Program-made: the position numbers and the translations under genes
The notes under the pieces: model-generated
Database searches by the model: none
What the model saw: the letters and a program-made list of their open reading frames with translations, nothing else
Told to the model about the DNA's origin: nothing
Source of the DNA: Plasmodiophora brassicae
Taxonomy: Eukaryota; Endomyxa; Phytomyxea; Plasmodiophorida; Plasmodiophoridae
DNA: 64,000 bases
Direction of reading: 5' to 3'
Assembly (NCBI GenBank): GCA_039704465.1
Contig: JASFAU010000009.1
Coordinates: 930,001 to 994,000, forward strand
In this document: positions 41,494 to 51,785 of the stretch, one piece after another
How positions within the stretch are numbered: the first letter of the stretch is position 1
Layout: every line of letters starts with the position of its first letter

Positions 41494-44326
41494 TCATTGG
41501 ATAGCCTTGGCGACATTGCCGGGGACCACGTCGTGCAGGTCCGCGGTTCGCTTCCGGGGCGCTGGGCTGGGCTTGACCACCTTGACATCGGCCAGGTCGG
41601 GTCGGTTGTTATCCCGGCCCTGTGTCATCTGATTCGTCTCCGACTTATGCATGGTCGTAGCCGTCCCATTCATCACAACGACAACCTGCGGGATGTCAGC
41701 CGGACGCACGCCTACAACCAGTGATCGGTCGATCGACCTTGGGGACGAACAGGATCAGGAGCATCGAGGTGAACGCGAAGAACGTGGCGAAGCTGGTCAG
41801 GATGAACGATGTGGCTACCTGCGAGTCCTGCAGTACGAACATGTCGATCGGGACGATGACGACCGCGATCATCGCGCTCGTGTAGATCGCCAGCCCGATC
41901 TGTTTGCTGTCGTTCAGCGCCGGAATGGCCACGTCCCTCGTCTGGAACGCCAGCAACGCCCCGTACAGCACAATGATCCCCTACGGTGGCCTCAGACACA
42001 ACGTCCCTGTCCATCTGTACACTTCGTTTCGGGACCTTGTAGACGAGCACGACGGCGGCGAATGTGCTGGCCAGATCCGATTGGCACCTTGTGACGAAAG
42101 GCTGGATGATGTCGTCGTCGGGGTTGGACGGATCCGGGTGCGCTGGCAGGTCAATGTCCACAATTCGGTAGGGTGCCATCGTCAGGAACCCAATCAACAG
42201 CGCGGCATCGACACCAACGAGGGCCACGACTCCCAGTATCAGGCGGGTCGTTGTTATCGGCGAGCGCGTCACCATGGACCCCTGTGAGAAGACCTGCGGA
42301 ATCGCTTCGTGTCAAACACGTGTGGTGTGCTCAGAAACGCGGAACGGCACCTTGTAGACCCGATAGGTCTTCAGGAAGAGGCCGCCGAACGACAGGGAGA
42401 ACGCGACGGTGACAAAGACGACCCAGCATGTGCACTGGAACGCTGAAACGACGTTGGACGCTGCGTTGACGATCATGGCCATGTACGCCAGGACGGTGCC
42501 GAGCGCGATGCAATTGTTCATGACGGGCGTCGAGAATTTGATGAACGGCAGGTTGCGGTTCCAGGTGCTGAACGAGATGACAGCGGCGGCGATCGCGATG
42601 CCCAGGGCCCCTGCCACGATAACCGCCAGCTGGGACGCGAGCCCGACCGTCATTCGCTGGCGGCTCACAACAGGCACGTCGATCGGAACGCTCAGGCGGC
42701 CCTCGGCGAAGACGGGCGTGCTGACGAAGCGGGCGGATGCGTCGGTAACGATGGCGACAAGTGTCCAGGTGTTATCGGCGGCGTTGTAATTCAGGAGGCT
42801 GTATGGCGAGATGCGGTCGCCGTTCGAGTCCATCTGGATGGTGCCGGTCTGCCGGGTCGTTGTCAGTTCAGCCGAGACGCGGTCGATCGGCGCGACACAC
42901 CGATCCGTTGTACGTTGTGGAGCGAATGGCGGCGAGGATCGCCGTCGGTGTCCAGCGGATCGACGACTGCCGCATCTGCCACAGCACGTGGAACCCGAAC
43001 ATGGTCGCGTCGTACTCGAAGGGGATCTTTGAGAAGTCGGGCTGAACCCCAGACGAATAGTTCAACGTGGCGTTGACGCGCTGGACCAGTGACGTGTACG
43101 CCGGCAGCGTCGTGTCGACATATGGCGTTGTGCCCAGGAACCCGTCTGGTGTCACCCCGTCCACTTTGCCGGCGATGCCGTCGGTGCCGACCCAGACGTA
43201 GTGGCGGCCGGTCATGCCCATCGACCTGGCGACGCGGAACACGACATTGGACGGATCGGTCAGCATCGGGCAGACGATGACGCGCACGTTCGTGCTCAAT
43301 CTATGTACACAGGGTCGTGTCAGCGCGCGACTATGCGGCAGGTGCCCTAGAATCGGACATGCGCTGCAGCTGCAACTGGGCCGACGACACGCCGCCCTCA
43401 AACTGCATCGCCAGAGCCACCGTTATGGAATTGTTCGCGGCCAGGGCACTGAACTGCGTTATCAGCCCGGTTCCGTACGCGTCCGATGACCTGGGCCGAT
43501 GGTCAGCCATGCGTCCCCCGTCATGCGACGCACGCAGGGGAGAGTCACCCGAACACGACAACGGTATGCCACTGGAAGTGACGGATGATGTTGATCAGCG
43601 CCTGCGCCTGGTTGTTGTCTGCCGCCGCAGGTCAGAACCGGGGTGCCATTGGGCGATGTCAGACAGACCGGGAGGGTACACACGTGAGAACGTCGAGTAC
43701 AGACGCTTGTCGGACAATGTAGACGAGCTTGATAGTGTCCCGATCTGACGCAGTTAGACCACCAGAACGGAAACAGACGAGCGCTCACCAATGGTAGGTA
43801 CTGGCGATATTCGCGAACGTCGCCTACGACAGTGCGCAACGTCACGTCCGGCATCGGCGGGCAAACGTATTCCATACCGCCATGCCGCTGTAGTCGGGGC
43901 CTGTTCAGAGGATTACCGCCAGCCAACGTTCTATTGTCTCATTCGTCTCTCTGTACCGATTAGGATCGGGACGACGGGCGGCTCTGCCAGAGACAGATTA
44001 TGGAACGCCGTGCACAGGAACGCGACCGGGGCCCGGTTCGTGTCTTCGTGCCCGTCATACCAGCGCACATGGACGTCGTAATCCGGGAACATCCCGCTGG
44101 CCCGGACGTCGTCGACGGCAACCTGGACGGCCTCCCGAAACCCGTAGTGGAAGTTCACGAAGACACTCAGCGCCAGGACCGGCTTCGTCGACGCCGGGTC
44201 CAGGCACGGGTACGTCGGGCAACACCGCACCGGCCAGAACAGGCACGGGTTCTCATCGCACACGATCTGGCTGACGATAACGTCGGCGAACAGCAGCAAC
44301 CCGCCAACCAGCACAAGGTTCAGCAT
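41494..44326 (-). CDS. Class C G-protein-coupled receptor, GABA-B-like
   Basis: About a dozen exons with 50-60 nt introns. The N-terminus MLNLVLVGGLLLFADVIV is a signal peptide. The Venus-flytrap ligand domain shows SVFVNFHYGFREAVQVAVDD, GTLSSSSTLSDKRLYSTFSR, NQAQALINIIRHFQWHTVVV and ARSMGMTGRHYVWVGTDG. A strand TGTIQMDSNGDR precedes the 7TM core, with NCIALGTVLAYMAM, CTCWVVFVTVAFSLSFGGL, FLKTYRVYKVPF, the YKGIIVLYGALLAFQTRDV block and IPALNDSKQIGLAIYT. The YKGxxxxxGxxLAxxTRxV..PALNDS signature is GABA-B-type. There is no Cys-rich domain, again as in GABA-B. The last exon (41661-41494) is a Lys/Pro-rich cytoplasmic tail. Splicing near 43780-43900 is not fully resolved. Probably senses an amino-acid-like ligand. 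Confidence 0.85.
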
Positions 44327-44445
44327 CACGTCTGGCAGGCGAACGTCGGAAGCACCCGATCCAAGAGACGGGCAGCACCCGACCCATGCGACTGTCCTCC
44401 ACAAGTACTGTGGAAACATAAGAAGGTGTCAACGACGCGTGTTCA

Positions 44446-45067
44446 TTATTGTTGTTTGAAGACGGCGATCTGGACGACAGCGTTTGACCAGAAGTGGGCA
44501 ACGTCGCAGATATAGAACCCGGCAGGGAGCTGGCTGATGGACGGGTAGTCGGCCTGGGACGGGTTCTCGATCGTCGACAGCATCGGCGACATCGCCAGTT
44601 TCGGCGGGTGCACCTCCTGGAACGACAGGGCGACGTTCAGCGGCCCAGCGACCTCGACGCGTTCGCCGCTGTCGACGTCATCCGGGTGCAACGCGGCGAA
44701 ATGCGACCGGATCGAGTTCGCCTCGATCAGGATCGGGCCCGTCAGGGGCGGTGGCGCATGACGCCTGGCCTCGATCACCTGCGGTGACGGCCCGAATCCG
44801 GCCCCAACCATGATTGACGCGTCGACCGTGTTCGCCCAGGCCTCGTACGCGTTCCAGGCCGGGTCCCTGAACGTCACGCCGGACACGTTCGTCAGGAGCG
44901 CGTCCGGGTCCTTCCTAATCACGGCGCCTGCGTCCCGCATCTTGGACAGGACGGCGTCAGGGACCGCCATCTTCGAGACGTCTACAACCGCTCAGGTCAG
45001 GCCCCCGGCGTACACGATGAACGGAACAGCCGCGTTCACCTTGACGGGGTCGCGCGGTCGCAGACAT
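44446..45067 (-). CDS. Hypothetical ~187-residue protein, two exons
   Basis: Start MSATARPRQ (exon 45067-45040), a 58-nt phase-1 intron (44982-45039, GTGAAC...TTGTAG), then DVSKMAVPDAVLSKMRDAGA, VIRKDPDALLTNVSGVTF and GPILIEANSIRSHFAALHPD, ending SNAVVQIAVFKQQ-stop. The sequence is a regular alpha/beta mix with a Pro-rich middle. There is no signal peptide or TM, and no family recognised. It lies 120 nt upstream of the receptor gene on the same strand. Confidence 0.5.
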
Positions 45068-45873
45068 ATTGGCAAACGACGGTTCGTTTCAGGCCGGCAG
45101 CGCTACGGGACTTGTCTGTAGCTCGTCCAGCAGTTCACGTCTGTCGGCGACGTCACAGCGCGCGTCTCGTGACCCGCAGTCCACCGCGTGCGGCGCTGAC
45201 TCACCGGCGCGATTAATCCGCGCCGCAATCCGGCCGAATCCGTTCGGGGCAACCGAGGGTACCACTGCCGTGGCGAGTGGCCACCCGTCAACTGCAAACA
45301 GTGTGGCGCCCCCTGTCTGCTGCAATGTTCCCGGCAATGCCGTGCCGCATCAGCTGGCGCATACGGGTGACATCGTGGGCATGCATGCACTGACCGGCGC
45401 CTGTATCAACCGAGGCCTGTGGCGAACGATCCGGAATATCTGGCCGTGCCTCATCATTTGATTGCGATGCGACGTTCGGGTTTGTTGGTCAGAGCGGGCG
45501 ACGCAAGGCGACCGTTCGGTGGACAGACTTTGCTGACGGGTACGCTTGCGGCCGAGCCCAAACGGGCGTGGCCAATAGGAGCGACAAGGACGCAGCTAGC
45601 GCCGGTCTGGGAGTGGATGACGCCGGGGAAATATCTGGAACAACCATGGCACACCAGGCGCCCAGTCGCGTTCTTCTGCACGGCCTGCCGCGCGCGATGC
45701 TGACCCTGAGACGTTCGGCAGCGTGGCCTTATCTTCAGCGCCTGTCGACCGACCGAACGTGTTGCCCTATCATCTCTGGCAGTTACACCGCACATGACGC
45801 CAATTTCTGAGGCCTCTCTGCGCATCAGCATACTGCATCTGGTAGGGTTCAGAAATGTAGCGGATACGGGTGG
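45068..45873. other. Unassigned region before the hAT fragment
   Basis: About 800 nt with overlapping frames on both strands (for example minus 45831-45454) but no recognised motif. It may be old transposon flank. Confidence 0.3.
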
Positions 45874-46514
45874 GTGCTGTCCTACAGTTCACATCAGCTT
45901 CAAGATGGCGAGACGATGATGAAGGATTCCGGTACCATCGTTCAGCTGGAAGCCACTCTTCGCCCTTTCCTGGAGGAAAAGTTCATCGTCAGTAACTTGG
46001 ATGTCGCAGCCGCGATACTCGATCCCGGACAAAAGCGTCGACTGTCAGCATTCGGATGTCCTCCAGAAATGATCACGAATGCCAAAGAACTCCTCGAGTC
46101 CCTAATGACCCGCTTTGGAGACGCGCCTGCGGATCACGGGTCCGGTTTCTGGCAACCGCTCTGCGAAAAGGAGGCGCCCGGACAATTAGTCTCACTTGTC
46201 CAACCTCGTAATGGCCATGTACGACGAAGGAAGTGAAGATGTCACAGACGATCGAGGACGACAACCAGACAGGAGATCCCCCGGTTCGCTGCAGGCAGGA
46301 ACTGCACGGGTACCTTCAACTCGGTGTTAGGCTTAGTCCCGATGAGCAGCACAACATACTACTGTGGTGGCAAAGACACCATAAGCTGTACCCTATTCTT
46401 TCGAGAGTTGCCCGGCATGTCCTATGCATTTCCGCGTCAAGTTCAAAGTCAGAGTACAATTTCTCTGACGCTGGCAACCTGGTGAGGAAACGCCGATCGC
46501 TGCTGAAACAGTAA
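45874..46514 (+). mobile_element. hAT-superfamily transposase, C-terminal fragment
   Basis: Two plus frames, 45874-46236 and 46233-46514, are one coding unit broken by a frame change near 46195. The first has LDVAAAILDPGQKRRLSAF, matching the conserved AAxLDPRxK of hAT transposases. The second carries the dimerisation region: ILLWWQRHHKLYPILSRVAR, followed by LCISASSSKSEYNFSDAGN and LVRKRRSLL (consensus WW..H...YP.LS..AR..L.I..SS..SER.FS.AG.....R..L). No N-terminal BED finger or DDE core is present, and the frame is broken, so the element is dead. Confidence 0.8.
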
Positions 46515-46970
46515 CGGAGAATGACGCGTAATTGTTTCTGCGTTCGCGCAAAACAACGACGTCGTAGTCAATTAATAAACTCGGGTGAGTTTCGGGTGGA
46601 ACGCTAGGGGCGTCATTCTCCATTACTGTTTCAGCAGCATTCGGCGTTTTCTCACCAGGTTGCCAGCGTCAGAGAAATTATACTCTGACTTTGAACTTGA
46701 CGCGGGAATGCATAGCTAGTACATGCCGGGCAACTCTCGAAAGACTAGGGGGTACTGTGCTGCCCATCGGGACTAAGCTTAACACCGAGTTGAAGGTACC
46801 CGTGCAGTTCCTGCCTGCAGCGAACCGGCGGATCTCCTGTCTCGTTGTCGTCCTCGTCTGTGACACCTTTACTTCCTTCGACGTCGTACATGGCCATTAC
46901 GATGTTGGACAAGCGAGACTTGTCCGGACGCGCGCCTTCTTTTCGCAGAGCGGTTGTCAGCAATTGTTAA
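46150..46970. repeat. Inverted repeat of the hAT C-terminal coding region
   Basis: The hAT segment at about 46150-46530 recurs in opposite orientation at about 46610-46965 (minus strand NETGDPPVRCRQELHGYLQL against plus NQTGDPPVRCRQELHGYLQL). The arms differ by many substitutions. The minus copy lacks about 45 nt that encode the WWQRHHKLYP motif. The spacer is only about 80 nt, so a transcript could fold into a long hairpin. Confidence 0.8.
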
Positions 46971-47343
46971 GAACCGATGTCACAACAGTGGCGATGTTAT
47001 GGTCACGACATGGCATCCATCCTCGGCAGTTTGGTGCAGAGTCTGATACCAGCTGGTAGAACTGGTTCTGTGAAGTACGATCCATATTGTCGAAGGATCA
47101 AACTGCTGCAGTACAAGAGTTGCCGTATGAGATCGATTCGGCATCGGCTTAACGCAGAGCGTCCGATCATGAAGATCTAACTGTTCATCGATGTAGTGCA
47201 GAGTGACCGACATGAACGCCACCTCTTGTGTAGCAGGCTTTGTGAATACATGCTCACGCAAGGTCTTGGTCCCATTGTGGCATTGAAGCTCGATCCCGAG
47301 GTTAAATTCGTAACCTGCTTCACATGCAACAGCTCATACTCCT
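46971..47343. other. Flank of the hAT inverted repeat, nothing identified
   Basis: About 370 nt without a recognised gene; may be further transposon debris. Confidence 0.3.
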
Positions 47344-47505
47344 TTAGATCATCCACGGAACGTCTTCACGTGCGACGACGCTGAACTTCTCCCACACGGC
47401 AGATTTGACGTTGGCTTGACGTTCCTGTGAAAACTCGGGGTTGCTGAGAGCGAGGTTCGTCTCGACCTCTTGCTTGATTTGGTCGATCTGCGTCGTTCGC
47501 GACAT
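47344..47505 (-). CDS. Small ORF, possibly the last exon of a minus-strand gene
   Basis: Frame MSRTTQIDQIKQEVETNLAL, then SNPEFSQERQANVKSAVWEK and FSVVAREDVPWMI-stop. It is highly regular and protein-like, with a helical amphipathic pattern, in 53 residues. It could be a complete small protein or the terminal exon of a gene whose earlier exons lie in 47506-48009. Family not recognised. Confidence 0.35.
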   Translation of the reverse strand: MSRTTQIDQIKQEVETNLALSNPEFSQERQANVKSAVWEKFSVVAREDVPWMI

Positions 47506-48009
47506 GGCCGTCCGTCCGACAGGAATTCCACCAGGTCCTACAGCGCGGCATCTCCGAACAGTACTGTGCACTGTGCTCAGCTCAGGTGCAGCCCGGACTT
47601 GCGGATTCCGCAGACCGCAATGTAAGAGCCCGCGGCCCGGCGGACGACCGCATGGACGTATGAGCTCAAAACAATAGGCCTTGTGCGCAGTACTCTGCTG
47701 CACACTCTGGACTATACGTGGCAGGACGGATGCGGCCAATGGGCCCGGTCCATAAATAATCCTAGAGCCACATGAATACAAACGGCCATGAGGCGTTACT
47801 CCAGCGATTGCCAAGGCTGCCATCAATGGCACGTATCGTTCGCGGCACATGCACACCTTCGCCAGCCATGGGGCGCTGGCAAAGGTGCGGACGTGGTGCC
47901 CAACATGGGCACGTACAGCCGGGCGTGGGCATATCCCCGGACCATATTAGGCCCTGGTGGGCCGGCCGTGGCCATTGTTGTTGTTGTACCAGTGACGACA
48001 GTTTAATGG
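47506..48009. other. Intergenic, no gene seen
   Basis: About 500 nt between a small minus ORF and the FES1 stop codon. No recognised motif. Confidence 0.35.
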
Positions 48010-48957
48010 CTACTGGGGTAGCGCATCCAGCAGATGGTCTACAGCACCGAGTACGGTCGGGTCGCGTTCGGCATCCCGGAGCACGCCTTGCTGTTCCCGC
48101 TCGCGAACCGCAAGCAGCGCAGGACGGATGACGGACGAATCCAGGCGAGCGTTTCGGTCGTGCATATCGCGGAGAATGTTGACGATGAGTTCGCTGCATT
48201 CCAGGTCGTCCAGTCTGACCAGCTCAGACCCCAGAAGGCGCTGGAACTCGGCGTCAACCATGTTCTCGGACTCGAGGAAGCCCAGCAACGAGATCGCCCG
48301 TCGAACCATCGTCATGTTCTCGGTCTCGGTCAGCGCGTTCCGCAGTCGCTGGACGCCATCGTGCTTCGTGACAAACGCTTCCAGCGCGGGACGAGAATTC
48401 CTGACCAGGCTTGACAGAGCCCAAAGCGCTTTCGCGCGGACGGCCATCGAATCGCGTTGGGCCAGCAACTCTACTAGACGTTCCAGTCGCGACGGGTCGG
48501 CCATGACGGCGTCGCAGAATACAGGATTATTCGGCATGCAAATGCCAAGGATGCCCAGCGACATGACCTGGATGTCCTCATCCGCCCGCTCGGCGTGATC
48601 AAACACGACGTCCAGACCGCCAAGTTTCGTCAAATCGTTCGCGTTGTGGGTCAACTCGCACAGGAACTCCAGTTGTTCCAACGCTTTCAAACGCGTTTCC
48701 CGGTCATCCGATGGCGTCCTCAGCACGTCCAGCTGCTCGCGCATGCATTCGACCTCAGACTTCTCGCCGAAGATCGCGTCAAACCATTTCTTGTCCTGCC
48801 AGGGCAGTCAGCGACGACGGAACCGTTCTCAACGCACGCAGAACACGTGTTGACGTACAATTTCCTCCGGTCGTCGCAGCGGCCGGTCACGTTCGGTAGG
48901 CGGATTCTCAACGCTGGCCTTGGTCGCCCAGTCGAGCAGCGCCGTCTTCAGATCCAT
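48010..48957 (-). CDS. FES1: HSP70 nucleotide-exchange factor, FES1/HSPBP1 family
   Basis: 294 residues in two exons (48957-48859 and 48795-48010) with a 63-nt phase-0 intron. The N-terminal exon MDLKTALLDWATKASVENPP matches the FES1 opening, and the second exon begins DKKWFDAIFGEKSEVECM. An armadillo solenoid follows: LEQLEFLCELTHNANDLTKL, GGLDVVFDHAERAD, VRAKALWALSSLVRNSRPAL and GFLESENMVDAEF. The order LE.LCE...NA.D...LGGL is the HSPBP1/Fes1 signature. The protein opens the HSP70 ATPase lobe to release ADP; the cytosolic HSP70 gene is at 35.6 kb. Confidence 0.88.
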
Positions 48958-49237
48958 GGCCAACCCCGTCCGATCGCAGGTCGCAACTGGCGCACTTTTG
49001 CTGGCAGCGCGTGACTACACCCCTGTCTGTCGGAATATTCCGATGTGCCCTGGGTGGCATCCCACCTACCAGGGTACACGTTCTCTCGTTTCGACCCTGT
49101 TTGTCAATGCTCATGGACCTGCAGGGCGCTCCCGTCTGCTCATGCGCGCGATGATGATCGATCGCAGTGCGGCTACGATGCAGAGAAGGTCGTCCTGCAG
49201 CAACCGTATTATCGGTACTGCAGTACTTCCCTGGGTC
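48958..49237. promoter_or_regulatory. Upstream region of FES1
   Basis: About 280 nt between FES1 (minus) and the next plus-strand gene, so probably a divergent promoter. An imperfect dyad GGAATATTCC at 49031-49040 resembles inverted heat-shock half-sites (GGAAnnTTCC), which fits a chaperone co-factor. Confidence 0.35.
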
Positions 49238-49870
49238 GATGGCTGGCGGCCTCGCGCGTTGGTTGACCCAAGAAGACGATACCACGCTCGGGCCGTGATC
49301 CGGGAATTCCTAAAACGGGGATTAGGGGCTCTCGCCAGCGTTTGGGGCGCTGCGGGTAGTCCACCTGGCTAGTCGTTGCAGCCGCGCTCCCTTCTATTGT
49401 CAGTTGATTCATCCGCTGGCCCTGGTTGACCATGACGCCGACGGTGCGTATGACGTGATTGCTGCTGCGCTGCTGCTATGCGTTGCGACAGCGCGGGACG
49501 CCCAAGTCGGGAGAGAGCAGGCGGCACGGATGTCGAACGCGGCAGACGTCCGCTACAGGGTGTGGTTAGATGCATGGGCACTGGTTGTCGCGGCGACAGA
49601 CGATGAGGTTCGCATTAGCAAATGCATTTTCAGGGTGATCTGGCGGTTCCCGCATATGAGCGACGACGTCGAGGCCATTGAGCTATGCAAAGAGTACACA
49701 AAGAAGCACAGTAGCTGGAAGAATAAGGCGTTGATGCCGTCATCCAAAGCGGCACGTATGCCGAGTACCGCAAGGTGCAAGATAGCACGAAGAGCACACT
49801 GTCAGGCGTTATAGCCGCGTCGCTCGGTTTCGTACTCGTCCACCGCGTCAGGGCAGTGGCTACTTGTTAG
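49238..49870 (+). CDS. Hypothetical tail-anchored protein
   Basis: A possible first exon starts MAGGLARWLTQEDDTTLG at 49238. The main exon from 49404 (after an AG at 49402-49403) reads HPLALVDHDADGAYDVIAAA, VRYRVWLDAWALVVAAT and DDVEAIELCK. An intron of about 58 nt (near 49693-49751) then leads to GTYAEYRKVQDSTKST and a hydrophobic tail LSGVIAASLGFVLVHRVRA, ending at TAG 49868-49870. A single C-terminal membrane segment suggests a tail anchor in an organelle or ER membrane. The join between the first and second exons is not resolved. Family unknown. Confidence 0.45.
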
Positions 49871-50145
49871 CCAGATCCCAAAGCTAACAGTTCGTAGTTC
49901 CACATTTATGAACAATGCCAATATACAATAACAGGGTTTGTTGCGTCTCCCATGGCTATGTTACCTTACCCATCGTGTCCCGCATCCTGCCGGCCGGGCC
50001 TGGTCGCTGGGACGCGGCCTCAGGTCATGTGCGACTTTGGCTATTAATAGCTAGGGTGTCTGTCGTGCAGGACTGGCGCTGCCGTCTGTCCGTCACACCT
50101 CCCCAACTGGCCGGTCCAGTTGCCAAACGCGCCAACACTCCCAGA

Positions 50146-50337
50146 ATGTCCAGGAAGCGTTCGCTGGCGGACGCCCTGCCGAAGCGGGCAAGCGTACCGA
50201 TGTCATTGACGGCGTTCCAGGAGGTTCAGTGCCGAGCGCGCCTGCAGTCCGACCTCGTCCTACCGCAGTACACCGCCCTGAGCGTCCTTCTCGCCGACGT
50301 CAAGCCCCTAGCGAAACCAAGGTCGCGTTCTGCATGA
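50146..50337 (+). CDS. Small ORF, basic protein, unknown
   Basis: A 63-residue frame MSRKRSLADALPKRASVPMS... with a basic N-terminus and a helical VLPQYTALSVLLADVKPLA. It may be genuine, but there is no family evidence. Confidence 0.25.
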   Translation: MSRKRSLADALPKRASVPMSLTAFQEVQCRARLQSDLVLPQYTALSVLLADVKPLAKPRSRSA

Positions 50338-50442
50338 CAACCTGGGCACGCCGTTTACTATATCTATAGTCGAATCTAATATACGTTTCCGTGTCGTTCC
50401 ATGCGTGCTCGCCAGGACACGTCCGCCGCGACATGCAGGTCC

Positions 50443-50904
50443 CTATTCATTGGCGTCGACGTCGGAGCAGTCAGCGTCGCTGGAAGCAGTCATCGTCGAG
50501 ACATCGCCGCCGGCCTCGTTCTTCCTCCGCCTGGCGCCGGGCTTTGCCATGCCTTTCACTGGGCGGTACGGATCCGGCGCGGGTGCCGACCCCGTTCCCA
50601 CGGGTTCGTTCGTCGCCGAGATCATCTGCCATTGGCCTCTGACGCGAGGGCCTGCAACCGCAATCCGGATCGTGTCGAAGTCGTCGCCGTCGGCGGCGGC
50701 TAGCGTCCCGGTTGCCGCGACCGTCTCGAAATCGGAGCAGTCAGCGTCGTCAGTGTCTTGGCTGGCCGTCAACCTTAACGACGGGCTGTGCGCCGTGGCC
50801 GGCTGTAACGTCTTCGCGGTCATCATCCTGTCACTTGTCAAGGACCATGTCGTACCACCGGCACACGGTGACGCCGTGACTGTGCGCGACAGCGTAACGT
50901 CCAC
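50443..50904 (-). CDS. Hypothetical ORF next to the duplicated segment
   Basis: The minus frame begins inside the duplicated segment (frame VDVTLSRTVTASPCAGGTTW) and continues into unique acidic sequence with two related blocks, DADCSDFETVAATG and DADCSDVDANE. The 18-nt core TCGGAGCAGTCAGCGTCG is repeated at about 50465 and 50736. Upstream in the same frame lies CQAVTDNCVSGGASA. It could be the end of a duplicated secreted-protein gene. Confidence 0.25.
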   Translation of the reverse strand: MDVTLSRTVTASPCAGGTTWSLTSDRMMTAKTLQPATAHSPSLRLTASQDTDDADCSDFETVAATGTLAAADGDDFDTIRIAVAGPRVRGQWQMISATNEPVGTGSAPAPDPYRPVKGMAKPGARRRKNEAGGDVSTMTASSDADCSDVDANE

Positions 50905-51031
50905 GGCAGAGGCCCCGCCACTGACGCAGTTGTCGGTAACGGCTTGGCAAGCCCCTGTTACGTAGCGTTACGTTGCCGCCGTCTCGCGCCGGTGTCGGTC
51001 GGAATAAATCACTTCATTATTGTCCTTCTCA
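50836..51031. repeat. 196-nt direct repeat, copy 1
   Basis: Identical as far as I can read to 51590-51785. It contains the last 21 codons and stop of the lectin receptor gene plus about 130 nt beyond, here detached from the rest of that gene. Confidence 0.9.
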
Positions 51032-51589
51032 GATTAACAGTCGTACGCGTTCTCCGCGCTTCGAGGCGGCGAGCCCACCGGCGCCCCGCGCGCCGGTGCC
51101 ATCCAGTGCCAGTCCCGCGTCACTGCGTCTCTACCCTGACCCTGCTTCTGCACAACGCGCCACGAACGCCCACCCGAGTCCGCGCCACGCGCAAGATTCC
51201 AGGCACATCGCGTCAGCAAGGCAGGTCGTCCTACGGGGATCCTGAACCAGTACCGGGACGTAAGCGCCAGGCGTACGCCAGTCGTACGGGCCTCAATCGC
51301 TTGCCACACTCGCCTTTCAAGATAACGTTGTCCGCCGGCGCGCTCAGCGTCGGTGTCGTCCTGAGCCAGACCCGGAGCCCTGCGTTGTCATCGTCGACAG
51401 CAGCCTCAGCAAATCGCGCCGTCCATGTCACCTCTAGCTACGCCACGATCCGTCTCGTGCCGCGTCAACGAGCCAAGACATATGTGCACGTGCAAGGCCG
51501 TGTTGTTCATGATCCAGAGCCAACGGTCGAGCCGGGACACGTCCGTTCGACCGTCTTCCGCATGCAACCGCGTGCCGTTGGAGGGGGCG
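51032..51589. other. Spacer between direct repeats, possible gene remnants
   Basis: Minus-strand frames look protein-like (RLDRWLWIMNNTALHVHICL; GLRVWLRTTPTLSAPADNVI) but are short, change frame and match no family. This may be what remains of a duplicated copy of the neighbouring surface-protein gene. Confidence 0.3.
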
Positions 51590-51785
51590 TGTCAAGGACC
51601 ATGTCGTACCACCGGCACACGGTGACGCCGTGACTGTGCGCGACAGCGTAACGTCCACGGCAGAGGCCCCGCCACTGACGCAGTTGTCGGTAACGGCTTG
51701 GCAAGCCCCTGTTACGTAGCGTTACGTTGCCGCCGTCTCGCGCCGGTGTCGGTCGGAATAAATCACTTCATTATTGTCCTTCTCA
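51590..51785. repeat. 196-nt direct repeat, copy 2 (at the 3' end of the lectin gene)
   Basis: Same sequence and orientation as 50836-51031, starting 754 nt later. The minus-strand lectin gene uses its codons for the end ...EVIYSDRHRRETAAT and stops at 51722. Confidence 0.9.
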
